Shown here: positions 1 to 4,816 of the stretch, piece after piece
Layout: each line of letters begins with the position of its first letter
Numbering within the stretch: the first letter of the stretch is position 1
NCBI GenBank assembly: GCA_016208205.1
Contig: JACQYP010000037.1
Coordinates: forward strand, 1 to 5,588
From: Candidatus Desantisiibacteriota bacterium
GTDB lineage: Bacteria; UBA9089; CG2-30-40-21
Length of the DNA: 5,588 nt
Direction: 5' to 3'
Translations under genes and position numbers: made by a program
The notes under the pieces: generated by a model
What the model was told of the DNA's origin: nothing
The model's database searches: none
Seen by the model: the letters and a program-made list of their open reading frames with translations, nothing else

Positions 1-211
1 AATCCGATATATCGCCCTTCAGATCACCTTTCAAATCATCTATCCTTATATTTAAATCATTTATCCTTGTATTCATCGCCGTCATTTGCGTCTCAAGTCG
101 TATCAGTCGTTCAATAATCTCCTCATCTCTTTGAACGGCTTGAGCTTGAGCCACAAAAGAACCCATCAGAAGGAATATAAACACTACGGTTATGCTGTAT
201 GATATCCTCAT
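1..211 (-). CDS. Partial secreted coiled-coil protein of unknown function (N-terminal 70 residues)
   Basis: This is the first 70 codons of a gene that runs off the left edge. The ATG at 209-211 is preceded by GTGAGG at a spacing of about six bases, a reasonable ribosome binding site. Residues 1-25 look like a Sec signal peptide: one arginine, a hydrophobic core (about 7-21, ITVVFIFLLMG) and an AQAQA end suggesting cleavage after Ala25. From about residue 32 the chain is charged, with heptad-spaced hydrophobics (L36, L39, M43, M46, I50, L53, I57, L60, L64), so a coiled coil is likely. The mature protein should be periplasmic or extracytoplasmic. Nothing ties it to complex I beyond its position 62 bp after the nuoF frame ends. 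It could be co-transcribed with nuoF or have its own promoter. Its function is not recognised. Confidence 0.72.
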   Translation of the reverse strand, partial: MRISYSITVVFIFLLMGSFVAQAQAVQRDEEIIERLIRLETQMTAMNTRINDLNIRIDDLKGDLKGDISD

Positions 212-241
212 TTATAACCTCACAGTAGTAAAATTATCAAC

Positions 242-273
242 AATTGTTAATTGATAATTATTAATTGTTAATT
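242..273. repeat. AT-rich repeat with two AATTGTTAATT copies between nuoF and the next gene
   Basis: The 11-mer AATTGTTAATT occurs at 242-252 and again at 263-273, 21 bp apart. The bases between (GATAATTATT) are partly self-complementary with the flanks. The block fills most of the 62-bp gap after the last nuoF stop. It could be a dispersed AT-rich repeat, a weak intrinsic signal or a protein-binding site; two copies 21 bp apart would face the same side of the helix. No GC-rich stem followed by a T-run is seen, so it is not called a terminator. Confidence 0.5.
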
Positions 274-411
274 CTACTCTATTGCATCAAACTTACAAAC
301 CGTTACGCACGACCTGCACCGTGTACATTTTTCCCTATCTATCACAGCCTTTTGCTTCTTTTCCCAGATAACAGCACCTGTCGGGCAAGCCTTCAGGCAT
401 AACCCGCACAT
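274..411 (-). pseudogene. C-terminal 2x[4Fe-4S] ferredoxin domain of NuoF, stranded after an in-frame TAG
   Basis: Reading on past the TAG at 412-414 gives 45 more codons and a TAG stop at 274-276. The piece begins MCGLCLKACP and later has CTRCRSCVTVC. With the Cys codon just before the TAG, it supplies two full C-x2-C-x2-C-x3-C motifs (reconstructed Cys 580, 583, 586, 590 and 610, 613, 616, 620), the signature of a bacterial 2x[4Fe-4S] ferredoxin fold. This domain is the usual C-terminal extension of Hnd/Hyd-type NuoF proteins. The TAG abuts an ATG (409-411), and GAGG lies about 11 bases upstream of it, so reinitiation is conceivable. A product made that way would lack the first cluster's first cysteine. 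The domain itself is clear; whether it is expressed is unknown. Confidence 0.85.
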
Positions 412-414
412 CTA
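412..414 (-). other. In-frame TAG inside the first ferredoxin cysteine motif of nuoF
   Basis: On the minus strand the codons read AAA TGC TAG ATG TGC GGG: Lys-Cys-stop-Met-Cys-Gly. The stop occupies the first x of a C-x2-C-x2-C-x3-C motif, where homologues often carry Lys. A single change from AAG, CAG or TGG would produce it. TAG also ends nuoC (4901-4903), nuoD (3617-3619), the small gene at 2242-2505 and the nuoF frame itself (274-276), so it is an ordinary stop in this genome. Confidence 0.9.
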
Positions 415-1035
415 GCATTTTTCCTCATTTACCTCAAATTTTCTCAGATCAATCCAGACCTTCGCCGGACATCGTTTTTCCTTGATATGAGCATCATATT
501 CCTCCCTGAAATAACGAATGGTTGACAGGACAGGATTGGCAGCTGTCTGACCAAGCCCACAATGGGATGTATTTTTTATATGCTTGCCAAGTCTTTCTAA
601 GAACTCAACATCCCCTTCCTGCCCCTTGCCGGCAACAATATCCTCAAGTTTATTAAGCATGACCCTTAACCCAATTCGGCATGGGACACACTTTCCACAT
701 GACTCATCCACTGAAAAGTCTGTAAAAAACCTGGCAGTATCCACCATACAGGTGGCATCATGCATAACCACCACACCGCCGGAGCCCATCATTGCCCCGG
801 CCTCGGTAAGCGAATCAAAGTCTATCTTCACATCAATCAAGCTCTCTGGTATACATCCACCGGATGGCCCACCAAGCTGAGCTGCCTTGAATTTCCGTTT
901 ATCTGAAATACCGCCGCCAATATCAAACACCAATTCTTTCAGGCTGGTACCCATAGGCACCTCAACCAATCCAACATTATTCACTGCCCCGGTTAAGGCA
1001 AAGACCTTTGTTCCCTTGCTGCCCTCTGTACCCAT
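412..1035 (-). CDS. nuoF: NuoF, middle and C-terminal fragment (SLBB-like region and [4Fe-4S] domain), downstream of the frameshift
   Basis: This open frame of 207 codons continues NuoF from reconstructed residue 374. It starts at an ATG that is simply the internal Met of WFASMGTEG; no convincing Shine-Dalgarno precedes it, so independent translation is doubtful. It overlaps the 3' end of the upstream fragment by 43 bp in another frame. Residues 10-90 hold the SLBB-like region (VFALTGAVNNVG, QLGGPSGGCIP). Residues 112-120 (SCGKCVPCR) and Cys159 (HCGLGQTAANP) supply the four ligands of the NuoF [4Fe-4S] cluster (N3) next to FMN. All four cysteines are present and nothing in the segment looks decayed. 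The frame ends at the TAG inside the ferredoxin domain. Confidence 0.85.
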   Translation of the reverse strand: MGTEGSKGTKVFALTGAVNNVGLVEVPMGTSLKELVFDIGGGISDKRKFKAAQLGGPSGGCIPESLIDVKIDFDSLTEAGAMMGSGGVVVMHDATCMVDTARFFTDFSVDESCGKCVPCRIGLRVMLNKLEDIVAGKGQEGDVEFLERLGKHIKNTSHCGLGQTAANPVLSTIRYFREEYDAHIKEKRCPAKVWIDLRKFEVNEEKC

Positions 1036-2177
1036 AGAGGCAAACCATGTCTACCCATAGAGGCAAACCATGTCCCGCTATTAAGGATAATCTGAGGCAC
1101 ATTAGCAAAGGTTTCAACATTATTCAGGTTGGTTGGCTGTCCCCAGAGACCTGCCTCAGATGACCTTGGCGGTTTTATCCTCGGCATACCCCGTTTGCCC
1201 TCAATAGAATACATCAAGGCACTCGACTCGCCGCAAACAAAGGCACCTGCCCCCGGATATATCTCTATATCAAAATTAAAATCAGTCCCAAAGATATTCT
1301 TGCCAAGCAATCCATATTCCCTTGCCTGTTCGATAGCAATATTCAATCTATGAATAGCCAGGGGATATTCTGCCCGAACATAGATATACCCCTTTTCCAC
1401 CCCGCCAATGGCATAGGCTGAGATAGCCATACCCTCTAAAACAGCATGTGGATCAGCCTCTAAGACTGATCTATCCATAAATGCCCCTGGATCACCCTCA
1501 TCACCATTACAAACCGTATATTTTGGAAAATTCTTATACCTTCGACACTCTTCCCACTTCTTCCCGGCTGGAAATCCACCGCCGCCACGACCCCTGAGAC
1601 CGGAGATAATCATCTCATTGATAACATCCTCCGGGGTCATCTTAGTCAAGACATTAGCCAGTGCCTGATACCCATCCCGGGCAATATATTCATCAATCTT
1701 CTCTGCATGAATTAACCCGCGATTTCGCAGGGCAAGCAGTTGTTGTTTATTAAAAAATGGAATATCATTTAAATGAACAGCCTTCTGCTTTTCTCCTGGT
1801 ATTTGGTAGAGGATATCCTCAACAAGCCTACCGTTAACAATATGCTCCTCAACAAAGAGAGCAATATTTTCTTCATTAAGCTTATGATAGAAGATACCGC
1901 CAGGATAAACTACCATAAGCGGACCAACTGCACAAAATCCATTGCAGCCGGTAAGGACAATATCCACCCTGTCACGGACACCATGCTCTGTCAATGCCTT
2001 TTCTAATTCAGCCTTAACCTTCATGGTACCGCAAGCCATACAGCCTGTACCTGCACAGAGCAGGAGATGATATTTTTCCGCCTGTATCGCTTCACTTGGT
2101 TCCAGACGAATCTTTATCTTCTCAAACTCCTCATTTTTAAGTTGTTGTAATGCTTCTACAGTCAACCTTGCCGACAT
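993..2177 (-). CDS. nuoF: NuoF, N-terminal fragment (thioredoxin-like [2Fe-2S] domain and FMN/NADH-binding core), truncated by the frameshift
   Basis: The 394-codon frame follows NuoF up to about residue 375 and then enters about 19 unrelated residues before a TGA created by the 23-bp duplication. Residues 35-125 form a thioredoxin-like [2Fe-2S] domain with C41-x4-C46 and C78-x3-C82, as in NuoE; Cys49 is an extra nearby cysteine. The nucleotide-binding core shows GLRGRGGGGFPAGKKW (193-208), CNGDEGDPGAFMDR (223-236) and GAGAFVCGESSAL (309-321), the glycine-rich and acidic motifs that hold FMN and NADH. The last native stretch is NNVETFANVPQIILNSGTW. A product ending here would lack the [4Fe-4S] N3 ligands and could not pass electrons on. 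The start at 2175-2177 has AGGAG at about nine bases. A 28-bp hairpin lies just upstream. Confidence 0.9.
   Translation of the reverse strand: MSARLTVEALQQLKNEEFEKIKIRLEPSEAIQAEKYHLLLCAGTGCMACGTMKVKAELEKALTEHGVRDRVDIVLTGCNGFCAVGPLMVVYPGGIFYHKLNEENIALFVEEHIVNGRLVEDILYQIPGEKQKAVHLNDIPFFNKQQLLALRNRGLIHAEKIDEYIARDGYQALANVLTKMTPEDVINEMIISGLRGRGGGGFPAGKKWEECRRYKNFPKYTVCNGDEGDPGAFMDRSVLEADPHAVLEGMAISAYAIGGVEKGYIYVRAEYPLAIHRLNIAIEQAREYGLLGKNIFGTDFNFDIEIYPGAGAFVCGESSALMYSIEGKRGMPRIKPPRSSEAGLWGQPTNLNNVETFANVPQIILNSGTWFASMGRHGLPLWVQRAAREQRSLP
1029..1074. repeat. Perfect 23-bp tandem duplication inside nuoF
   Basis: Bases 1029-1051 and 1052-1074 are identical and directly adjacent; neither flank extends the match. 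On the coding strand one unit spells ACA TGG TTT GCC TCT ATG GGT (TWFASMG) plus two bases. One copy restores the continuous NuoF reading NSGTWFASMGTEGSKG. Because 23 is not a multiple of three, the second copy shifts the frame and leads to a stop at 993-995. It may be a true slippage duplication, able to revert precisely, or an assembly artefact. Confidence 0.97.
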
Positions 2178-2204
2178 ATCGAATATTCTCCTGATTTACT
2201 AAAT

Positions 2205-2232
2205 GTAGAGATGCAATTAATCGCATCTCTAC
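2205..2232 (-). repeat. 28-bp palindromic element (hairpin) just upstream of nuoF
   Basis: The arms GTAGAGATGC (2205-2214) and GCATCTCTAC (2223-2232) are perfectly complementary over 10 bp. The 8-bp centre is itself nearly palindromic (ATTAAT). On the transcribed strand the next pair inward is a G·U wobble, so the mRNA can form a stem of at least 11 bp. It fills the gap between the small acidic-tail gene and nuoF, about 28 bp before the nuoF start and just beyond its ribosome binding site. It resembles the GTAGAGACGC-type palindromes that I recall being dispersed in cyanobacterial and other genomes. It lacks a following T-run, so it is not called a terminator. Confidence 0.75.
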
Positions 2233-2241
2233 CTGTCAAAC

Positions 2242-2505
2242 CTATGTTATCTCCTCATCCTCATCCTCATCCTCATCCTCATCTTCATCCTCATCCCAAT
2301 CATCATCTGCCGCATCCCTAATATCGCCTATCAGCTTAGATGCCTCTATTAAGAGACGAAAGCAAGGTAATCCAGGCATGTCTGCAGGCATACCAACACT
2401 TTTTGTATTTTCATTATCAAAGTAAGCAATACAATCCGCATTACATACCCTTTCCATATAACAACACTTTTTCTCTACCGTAACCTTTGCTGTTTTACAA
2501 GCCAT
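2242..2505 (-). CDS. Cys-rich 87-residue protein with Asp/Glu tail, between nuoE and nuoF; function unknown
   Basis: The ATG at 2503-2505 directly follows the nuoE TAA (0 bp), and a full AGGAGG sits nine bases upstream inside the last nuoE codons. Translation is therefore almost certain and likely coupled to nuoE. Residues 1-60 are compact and rich in cysteine (3, 14, 15, 21, 25, 48): KKCCYMERVCNADCIAY gives a CC-x5-C-x3-C pattern, with a lone Cys later in GLPCFRLL. This could bind a metal or an Fe-S cluster. Residues 67-85 are almost entirely Asp and Glu, encoded by a hexanucleotide repeat. No signal peptide or membrane segment is seen, so it is probably cytoplasmic. The position suggests an accessory, assembly or regulatory role for the NADH module, but that is inferred from context. 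I do not recognise the family. Confidence 0.8.
   Translation of the reverse strand: MACKTAKVTVEKKCCYMERVCNADCIAYFDNENTKSVGMPADMPGLPCFRLLIEASKLIGDIRDAADDDWDEDEDEDEDEDEDEEIT
2252..2293. repeat. Hexanucleotide microsatellite (seven TCCTCA units) encoding an Asp-Glu tail
   Basis: Seven consecutive 6-bp units occupy 2252-2293, six exact TCCTCA and one TCTTCA (2282-2287). On the coding strand they read as alternating GAT and GAG codons, giving (Asp-Glu)n at the end of the 87-residue protein. Because the unit is two codons, gain or loss of a copy changes tail length without shifting the frame. Copy number is the base most likely to differ between strains or to be misassembled. Confidence 0.9.
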
Positions 2506-3009
2506 TTACTCATACCTCCTTAATATATCCATAATCTTCCCTGGCGTAACTATGCCATGAACATCCTCGCCAACCAGCACAGCCGGTGCAAGCCCACAGG
2601 CTCCAACACATCGGACAGCCTCAAGGGTAAACTTTTTATCCTCTGTAGTTTCCCCAATCTTAATCCCTAATTCAGATTCAACCTTGGTAATAATCTCCAT
2701 AGCACCTTTAACATAACAAGCCGTGCCGGTACAAACCTTAATCAGATATTTACCCCTTGGCACAGTATTAAAAAAGGCATAAAAGGTAACCACCCCAAAG
2801 ATATGACTTGCCGGCATATTAATCCCTATAGCAATATGCCGTTGCAATTGAGCCGGCAAATAGCCAAACATCTCCTGAGTTTCCTTCAGGATAGGAATAA
2901 GATAATTAGGCTTCTTTCCGTACTTAGCCACTATCGTATCTACCTGTGCCAGCTGCTCAGGTGAAAATATCTCTATGGTTGTATCCTGACTGCATTTACA
3001 TTCGCTCAT
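2506..3009 (-). CDS. nuoE: NuoE, thioredoxin-like [2Fe-2S] subunit of complex I (24 kDa subunit homologue)
   Basis: NuoE partners NuoF in the NADH-oxidising tip and carries the off-path [2Fe-2S] cluster N1a. The 167-residue length is normal for the family. The N-terminal helical part (about 15-75) includes the typical IPILKETQEMFGYLP and SHIFGVVTFYAFF stretches. The thioredoxin-like part follows, with ligands C93-x4-C98 (VCTGTACYVKG) and C134-x3-C138 (RCVGACGLAP). Homologues with the same layout are the HndA subunits of NADH/NADP-linked hydrogenases; the nuoBCD context favours complex I. The extra Cys4 and Cys6 at the N terminus are outside the cluster motif. The ATG at 3007-3009 has AGGAAAG nearby. 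The last codons contain the strong ribosome binding site of the next gene. Confidence 0.95.
   Translation of the reverse strand: MSECKCSQDTTIEIFSPEQLAQVDTIVAKYGKKPNYLIPILKETQEMFGYLPAQLQRHIAIGINMPASHIFGVVTFYAFFNTVPRGKYLIKVCTGTACYVKGAMEIITKVESELGIKIGETTEDKKFTLEAVRCVGACGLAPAVLVGEDVHGIVTPGKIMDILRRYE
2515..2520 (-). promoter_or_regulatory. Consensus Shine-Dalgarno (AGGAGG) for the small Cys-rich gene, inside the nuoE end
   Basis: AGGAGG lies nine bases before the ATG at 2503-2505 and overlaps the last nuoE codons. It is the best ribosome binding site in the window, fixes the start of the small gene, and with the zero-length junction indicates translational coupling. Confidence 0.85.
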
Positions 3010-3024
3010 AATCTTTCCTGCCTT

Positions 3025-3170
3025 ACTACTCAGATGTTTAGGCTGAAGGCTGTAGGCTATTAGGTAGGAGGGAATTCTACAATAAGGACATATAACCTGT
3101 TTACCTTTCCTAATCCTTTCTTACCTACAGTCTATCCCTGTATTCACAGGGACAAGCCTATCTGAGTAGT
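3025..3170. repeat. Composite palindromic element with 11-bp terminal inverted repeats, in the retropepsin-nuoE spacer
   Basis: ACTACTCAGAT (3025-3035) and ATCTGAGTAGT (3160-3170) are exact inverted repeats. Just inside them AGGCT (3040-3044) pairs with AGCCT (3155-3159). The interior holds AGGCTGAAGG and AGGCTGTAGG units (3040-3056) and a perfect TCCCTGT/ACAGGGA hairpin (3135-3152, loop ATTC). The interior shows no ORF. The 146-bp size, TIR-like ends and non-coding interior resemble a miniature inverted-repeat element. No clear target-site duplication was seen, so a mobile origin is only a suggestion. It makes up most of the 177-bp spacer, which holds no other recognisable feature. Confidence 0.6.
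3135..3152. repeat. Perfect 7-bp hairpin inside the retropepsin-nuoE spacer
   Basis: TCCCTGT (3135-3141) and ACAGGGA (3146-3152) pair exactly around a 4-base loop. No T-run follows on the transcribed strand, so an intrinsic terminator is unlikely. It could be a processing or stability stem, or part of the surrounding repeat element. Confidence 0.55.
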
Positions 3171-3186
3171 TACATTAATTCTACTA

Positions 3187-3606
3187 TTACTTCATCTTCA
3201 ACAATGGCAAATATGGAGATTCCGGTCTTACCTTCAATGTGCGTTCACCGCAATCTACAATCAAATCCATCTCTTCCATAACAATCTGCCCAACTAACGG
3301 CTCTGAATTTGGTGGTCCGACAATACAATCTGTATTCATCTGTCTATTTCCGATGCGTACTGTTAATGGACCAGCTATCCATCTTTCTTCTTTTCTCTCA
3401 TCAGCATAAGTCACCACAGCCTTTCGTATACTCTCAAGCCCGAGCACCTCTGCTAAGTCTTGTGGCAACATCAACATTACTGCTCCGCTATCTACCAGAG
3501 CATCTGTCTCTTCTACTCGAATCTCTGCCTCGGTTATATATCCTTTTTTGAATAAATGTCTATCCCCACAATTTTCAAGATAAAGTCTTGCTTTTACCTC
3601 ACCCAT
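3187..3606 (-). CDS. Retropepsin-like (clan AA) aspartic protease family protein, encoded between nuoD and nuoE
   Basis: This is a 139-residue protein with the single-lobe signature of small retropepsin-like proteins: TDALVDSGAVMLMLPQDLAEVLGL (about 35-57), where D39-S40-G41 fits the catalytic D-T/S-G triad, followed by a C-terminal region, PLVGQIVMEEMDLIVD (103-118), typical of the family. Such proteins act as homodimers, each giving one Asp. There is no signal peptide, so it is probably cytoplasmic. The ATG at 3604-3606 is preferred: AGGGG lies a few bases upstream and the gap from the nuoD stop is 10 bp. A longer frame reaches 3672 but would overlap nuoD by 56 bp and add an unrelated Trp/Leu-rich lead. 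It is not a known complex I subunit. The tight junction means co-expression with nuoD, but a functional link is unproven. Proteolytic activity is inferred from the motif only. Confidence 0.8.
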   Translation of the reverse strand: MGEVKARLYLENCGDRHLFKKGYITEAEIRVEETDALVDSGAVMLMLPQDLAEVLGLESIRKAVVTYADERKEERWIAGPLTVRIGNRQMNTDCIVGPPNSEPLVGQIVMEEMDLIVDCGERTLKVRPESPYLPLLKMK

Positions 3607-3616
3607 TTTTACCCCT

Positions 3617-4795
3617 CTACCTGTCAATCTCCCCCAGAACAATATCAAGCGTACCAATGATAGCCACCACATCTGCCAGCATCATGCCATTTTCACACAT
3701 CTTCCCAATTGCCTGAAGGTTAGCAAAGGATGGTACACGAATCTTCATTCGATATGGTTTTGGCGAGCCATCACTGATGATATAAAAGCCAAGCTCTCCC
3801 TTTGGTGCCTCAATAGCCTGATATATCTCACCTACCGGCGGATTAAACCCTTCAGTCATAAGGTGAAAGTGATGGATGAGTGATTCAATCTTTGTATGAA
3901 CGCTGTCCTTTGCCTGCGGCACAAACCTTGGGTTATTTACCATAAGTTCGCCCTTTGGCATCTTCTCAAGAGCCTGTTTGACTATTCTGTTACTTTGTCT
4001 CATCTCTTCTAATCGTACTAAATATCGGTCATATGTATCTCCTATCCCACGACCGGTTGGGATATCAAAATCAAGCTCATTGTAAACACAATATGGTTCT
4101 GACCGACGAATGTCCCACTCAACCCCTGAGCCGCGGACACAGGGACCGCTCAGTCCATAATTTATAGCATCAATTGCAGAGATAACACCTATATTTACCG
4201 TTCTCGAAAGCCATATCTTATTATTTGTTAATAATGCCTCATACTCATTCAGCTTTGACGGAAATATTTTTATAAACTCTTCTATTTTTTGCTGAATTTG
4301 ACTGTCTATATCCTTTGGCACTCCGCCAATACGGAAAGCAGTAGTAGTAAGTCTTGAGCCGCAATACATCTCAAAGATGTCAAGCAAAAGTTCCCTTTCC
4401 CTGAAGCAATACAAAAATGGTGTAAATGCCCCTAAATCAAGGGCATGGGTTGCCAGCCAGACAAGATGGCTGACTATTCTTGTAAGTTCAGCTAAGATTA
4501 CCCTGATATAGCTTGCCCTTTTGGGTACATCCAAGCCAAGCAGCTTTTCTACAGCAAGGCAATAGGCAAGGTTATTGGAAATCGCAGCCAGATAATCTAA
4601 CCTATCTGTAACCGGCAAAAACTGGGCATAGGTCTTATTCTCAGCCAGCTTCTCTAATCCGCGATGCAAATAACCCAGATCAGGCGTAACCTCAGTTATC
4701 ACTTCACCGTCAAGATGAACAATCAACCTCAACACCCCATGCGTACTTGGGTGTTGAGGACCCATATTAACTATTAATTCCTGAACCTCTGACAT
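3617..4795 (-). CDS. nuoD: NuoD, 49 kDa-type quinone-site subunit of complex I
   Basis: NuoD forms the quinone-binding cavity with NuoB at the base of the peripheral arm. The 392-residue length is standard for a NuoD not fused to NuoC. Hallmarks in order are MGPQHPSTHGVLR (11-23), PDLGYLHRGLEKL (38-50), TDRLDYLAA (63-71), RVILAELTRIVSHLVWL (98-114), LGAFTPFLYCFRERE (121-135) and the C-terminal VPSFANLQA and VVAIIGTLDIVLGEIDR. His19 and Tyr68 correspond to the quinone head-group His and Tyr of Thermus Nqo4 (His38, Tyr87). The N- and C-terminal CxxC pairs of the related [NiFe]-hydrogenase large subunit are absent, which supports complex I rather than a group 4 hydrogenase. The ATG at 4793-4795 has AGAGGA upstream across an A-run. 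It ends in TAG, 10 bp before the retropepsin-like gene. Confidence 0.97.
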   Translation of the reverse strand: MSEVQELIVNMGPQHPSTHGVLRLIVHLDGEVITEVTPDLGYLHRGLEKLAENKTYAQFLPVTDRLDYLAAISNNLAYCLAVEKLLGLDVPKRASYIRVILAELTRIVSHLVWLATHALDLGAFTPFLYCFRERELLLDIFEMYCGSRLTTTAFRIGGVPKDIDSQIQQKIEEFIKIFPSKLNEYEALLTNNKIWLSRTVNIGVISAIDAINYGLSGPCVRGSGVEWDIRRSEPYCVYNELDFDIPTGRGIGDTYDRYLVRLEEMRQSNRIVKQALEKMPKGELMVNNPRFVPQAKDSVHTKIESLIHHFHLMTEGFNPPVGEIYQAIEAPKGELGFYIISDGSPKPYRMKIRVPSFANLQAIGKMCENGMMLADVVAIIGTLDIVLGEIDR

Positions 4796-4816
4796 TTTTT
4801 TTGTCCTCTTTTGGGT

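Larger units (their letters stand above)
274..2177 (-). pseudogene. nuoF: nuoF, NADH-binding subunit of complex I, interrupted by a frameshift and an in-frame TAG
   Basis: NuoF oxidises NADH with FMN and passes electrons through its [4Fe-4S] cluster into complex I, on the cytoplasmic side. The full locus is 1904 bp. Taking out one copy of a 23-bp tandem repeat leaves 1881 bp, or 626 codons plus stop, with the TAG at 412-414 as codon 581. The reconstructed domain order is: thioredoxin-like [2Fe-2S] domain (about 35-125), FMN/NADH-binding core (about 180-370), SLBB-like region (about 380-470), [4Fe-4S] domain (about 485-550), and 2x[4Fe-4S] ferredoxin domain (579-626). This matches the long NuoF/HndC/HydB type rather than the shorter E. 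coli type. The ATG at 2175-2177 follows AGGAG at about nine bases. The two lesions, with all ligands kept, point to very recent inactivation or to sequence error. The three coding pieces are described separately. Confidence 0.85.

Noticed and set aside
412..414. TAG as a recoded sense codon (Gln, or pyrrolysine)
   Set aside because: TAG terminates nuoC, nuoD, the small Cys-rich gene and the nuoF tail at natural C termini, and no recoding signal is visible nearby.
584..880. Plus-strand open frame of 98 codons
   Set aside because: It lies wholly inside nuoF on the other strand, has no family resemblance or ribosome binding site, and is a shadow of the coding frame.
993..1074. Programmed ribosomal frameshift joining the two nuoF frames
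   Set aside because: The frame change is fully explained by an extra 23-bp repeat copy; a simple +1 or -1 slip would leave seven or eight duplicated residues in the protein, and no slippery site stands out.
1129..1353. Plus-strand open frame of 74 codons
   Set aside because: Antisense shadow within the NuoF FMN/NADH-binding core; no independent support.
1773..2006. Plus-strand open frame of 77 codons
   Set aside because: Antisense to the thioredoxin-like domain of NuoF; no independent support.
3060..3110. Sigma-70 promoter for nuoE (a TAGAAT-like -10 on the minus strand)
   Set aside because: No acceptable -35 box at 16-18 bp; chance AT-rich matches in the repeat-filled spacer are expected.
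3309..3551. Plus-strand open frame of 80 codons
   Set aside because: Antisense to the retropepsin-like gene, whose motif and start signals are clear.
3607..3672. Longer N terminus of the retropepsin-like protein (22 extra residues from an ATG at 3672)
   Set aside because: It would overlap nuoD by 56 bp, encodes nuoD's 3' end in another frame, and the ATG at 3606 has its own ribosome binding site.
3617..4795. Large subunit of a [NiFe]-hydrogenase instead of NuoD
   Set aside because: The paired CxxC nickel ligands at both ends are missing, and the GPQHPSTHG and GEIDR motifs with a separate NuoC are those of complex I.
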